A stretch of 6,784 nt of DNA, taken from positions 1 through 6,784 of the forward strand of contig CAMLKN010000122.1 of the NCBI GenBank assembly GCA_946480655.1, read 5' to 3'. The first letter of the stretch is position 1. Each line of letters starts with the position of its first letter. Position numbers and translations under genes: made by a program. The notes under the pieces were generated by a model, which had not been told where the DNA came from, searched no databases, and worked only from the letters and a program-made list of their open reading frames with translations. Shown here one piece after another: positions 6,222 to 6,784 of the stretch. The DNA comes from an uncultured Devosia sp. GTDB taxonomy: Bacteria > Pseudomonadota > Alphaproteobacteria > Rhizobiales > Devosiaceae.

Positions 6222-6256
6222 GAACGGTTGCGGCAACGCTTTAGCACAACCGATTC
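6222..6256 (-). other. Imperfect inverted repeat between iolE and the DUF3329-like gene
   Basis: CGGTTG at 6225-6230 and CAACCG at 6247-6252 are exact inverted arms around 16 nt. The arms extend by GAA/TTC on the outside with one bulged base. Nested inside is GTTGC-G-GCAAC at 6227-6237. In the transcript this would be a hairpin between the iolE stop and the next ribosome binding site, so it may affect segmental mRNA stability. As DNA it could bind a repressor. Only the symmetry is observed. Confidence 0.35.
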
Positions 6257-6263
6257 AAAAGAC

Positions 6264-6784
6264 TCACCCTTTTGGAAACCCCTGGGTCTCGACGGTGTAC
6301 CCGGCCGCAGTCATGACCCGCATGAGTTCCTTGTAGCCGATCTGGGCCATCTTGAGCGGGGGACTCTTGACGGGGTCCTGCTCGGCTTCGACCACGAACC
6401 AGCCTTCATAACCATGGTCGGCCAACCGCTGCACGATGGCCCCGAAATCGAGCGATCCGTCGCCCGGTACGGTGAAGGCACCCAGGGCCACGGCATCGAG
6501 GAAGCTCTGCTTTGTCCGGTCCAGGCCATCGACCACGGCGCGGCGAATATCCTTCACATGGACGTGGTTGATGCGCGCATGGTGCTTGTCGATGGCTCGC
6601 AACGGGTCGCCACCTGCAAAGGCGAGGTGCCCCGCATCGAGCAGCAGTGGGATGCCTTCGCCGGAGGCCGCCATGAAGGCATCCAGCTCCGGCTCGGTCT
6701 CGACCACGGCGGCCATGTGATGATGGTAGGAGAGGGGCATGCCTTGCTCGGCACACCATTCGCCAAAGGCCGTCAGCTTGCGGC
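6264..6784 (-). CDS. iolE: Myo-inosose-2 dehydratase, C-terminal part (5' end outside window)
   Basis: IolE dehydrates 2-keto-myo-inositol to 3D-(3,5/4)-trihydroxycyclohexane-1,2-dione, the second step of inositol breakdown. About 172 C-terminal codons are visible; the frame stays open to the right edge, with RKLTAFGEWCAEQG before the first in-window Met at 6740. The remainder shows the xylose isomerase-like TIM barrel end: YHHHMAAVVET, LLLDAGHLAFAG, INHVHVKDIR and GYEGWFVVEAEQDP. The Asp, His and Glu residues of these strands are expected to bind the divalent metal (Mn or Co in known IolE). The ending KMAQIGYKELMRVM is typical of IolE. The 5' part, and probably iolD and iolC, should lie beyond the right edge. 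The stop is 60 bp before the DUF3329-like gene, which suggests a shared transcript running through iolB. Confidence 0.94.
   Translation of the reverse strand, partial: RKLTAFGEWCAEQGMPLSYHHHMAAVVETEPELDAFMAASGEGIPLLLDAGHLAFAGGDPLRAIDKHHARINHVHVKDIRRAVVDGLDRTKQSFLDAVALGAFTVPGDGSLDFGAIVQRLADHGYEGWFVVEAEQDPVKSPPLKMAQIGYKELMRVMTAAGYTVETQGFPKG

Overview
The window reads as ordinary chromosome of an alphaproteobacterium, most likely of the order Hyphomicrobiales and plausibly close to Devosia. The grounds are high G+C, the gene order [cytochrome bc1 chaperone]-[DUF177]-plsX-fabH-ihfA-merR that I know from this order, and protein sequences that match alphaproteobacterial family members. The genus is an inference from memory of the families, not a computed placement.

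Block 1 (1-4042, all + strand) is a conserved housekeeping cluster. It opens with the 3' end of a ubiquinol-cytochrome c chaperone gene. That gene overlaps a DUF177/YceD gene by ATGA, and plsX and fabH follow, overlapping each other by GTGA. PlsX makes acyl-phosphate for phospholipid synthesis and FabH starts each fatty acid chain. After a 222-bp gap come ihfA (IHF alpha subunit) and a MerR-type regulator gene that starts with TTG. The ihfA leader holds a TTGACC -35-like site, a small hairpin exposing GGAGGA in its loop, and an 11-bp-spaced TTGGCA repeat that also fits the GG-N10-GC geometry of a sigma-54 promoter. The merR leader has a perfect 8-bp inverted repeat just before its ribosome binding site.

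Block 2 (4043-6784) is the myo-inositol catabolism region. iolG (+ strand) codes for inositol 2-dehydrogenase. Facing it on the - strand is the end of an operon reading iolE (partial at the window edge), a small two-helix membrane protein gene resembling DUF3329, then iolB. iolG and iolB converge on a strong shared hairpin at 5186-5207. IolG oxidises myo-inositol to 2-keto-myo-inositol, IolE dehydrates that product, an IolD hydrolase (not in the window, expected upstream) would yield 5-deoxy-glucuronate, and IolB isomerises it to 2-deoxy-5-keto-gluconate.

The 101-bp space between merR and iolG is the seam between core and catabolic genes. It carries two operator-like elements: a near match to the IolR/RpiR motif GGAA-N6-TTCC, and a perfect 8+8 dyad close to the iolG start.

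I find no mobile element, CRISPR array, tRNA, rRNA or clearly novel system. No gene-free stretch exceeds 300 bases. The least explained items are the small membrane protein gene overlapping iolB and the regulatory dyads.
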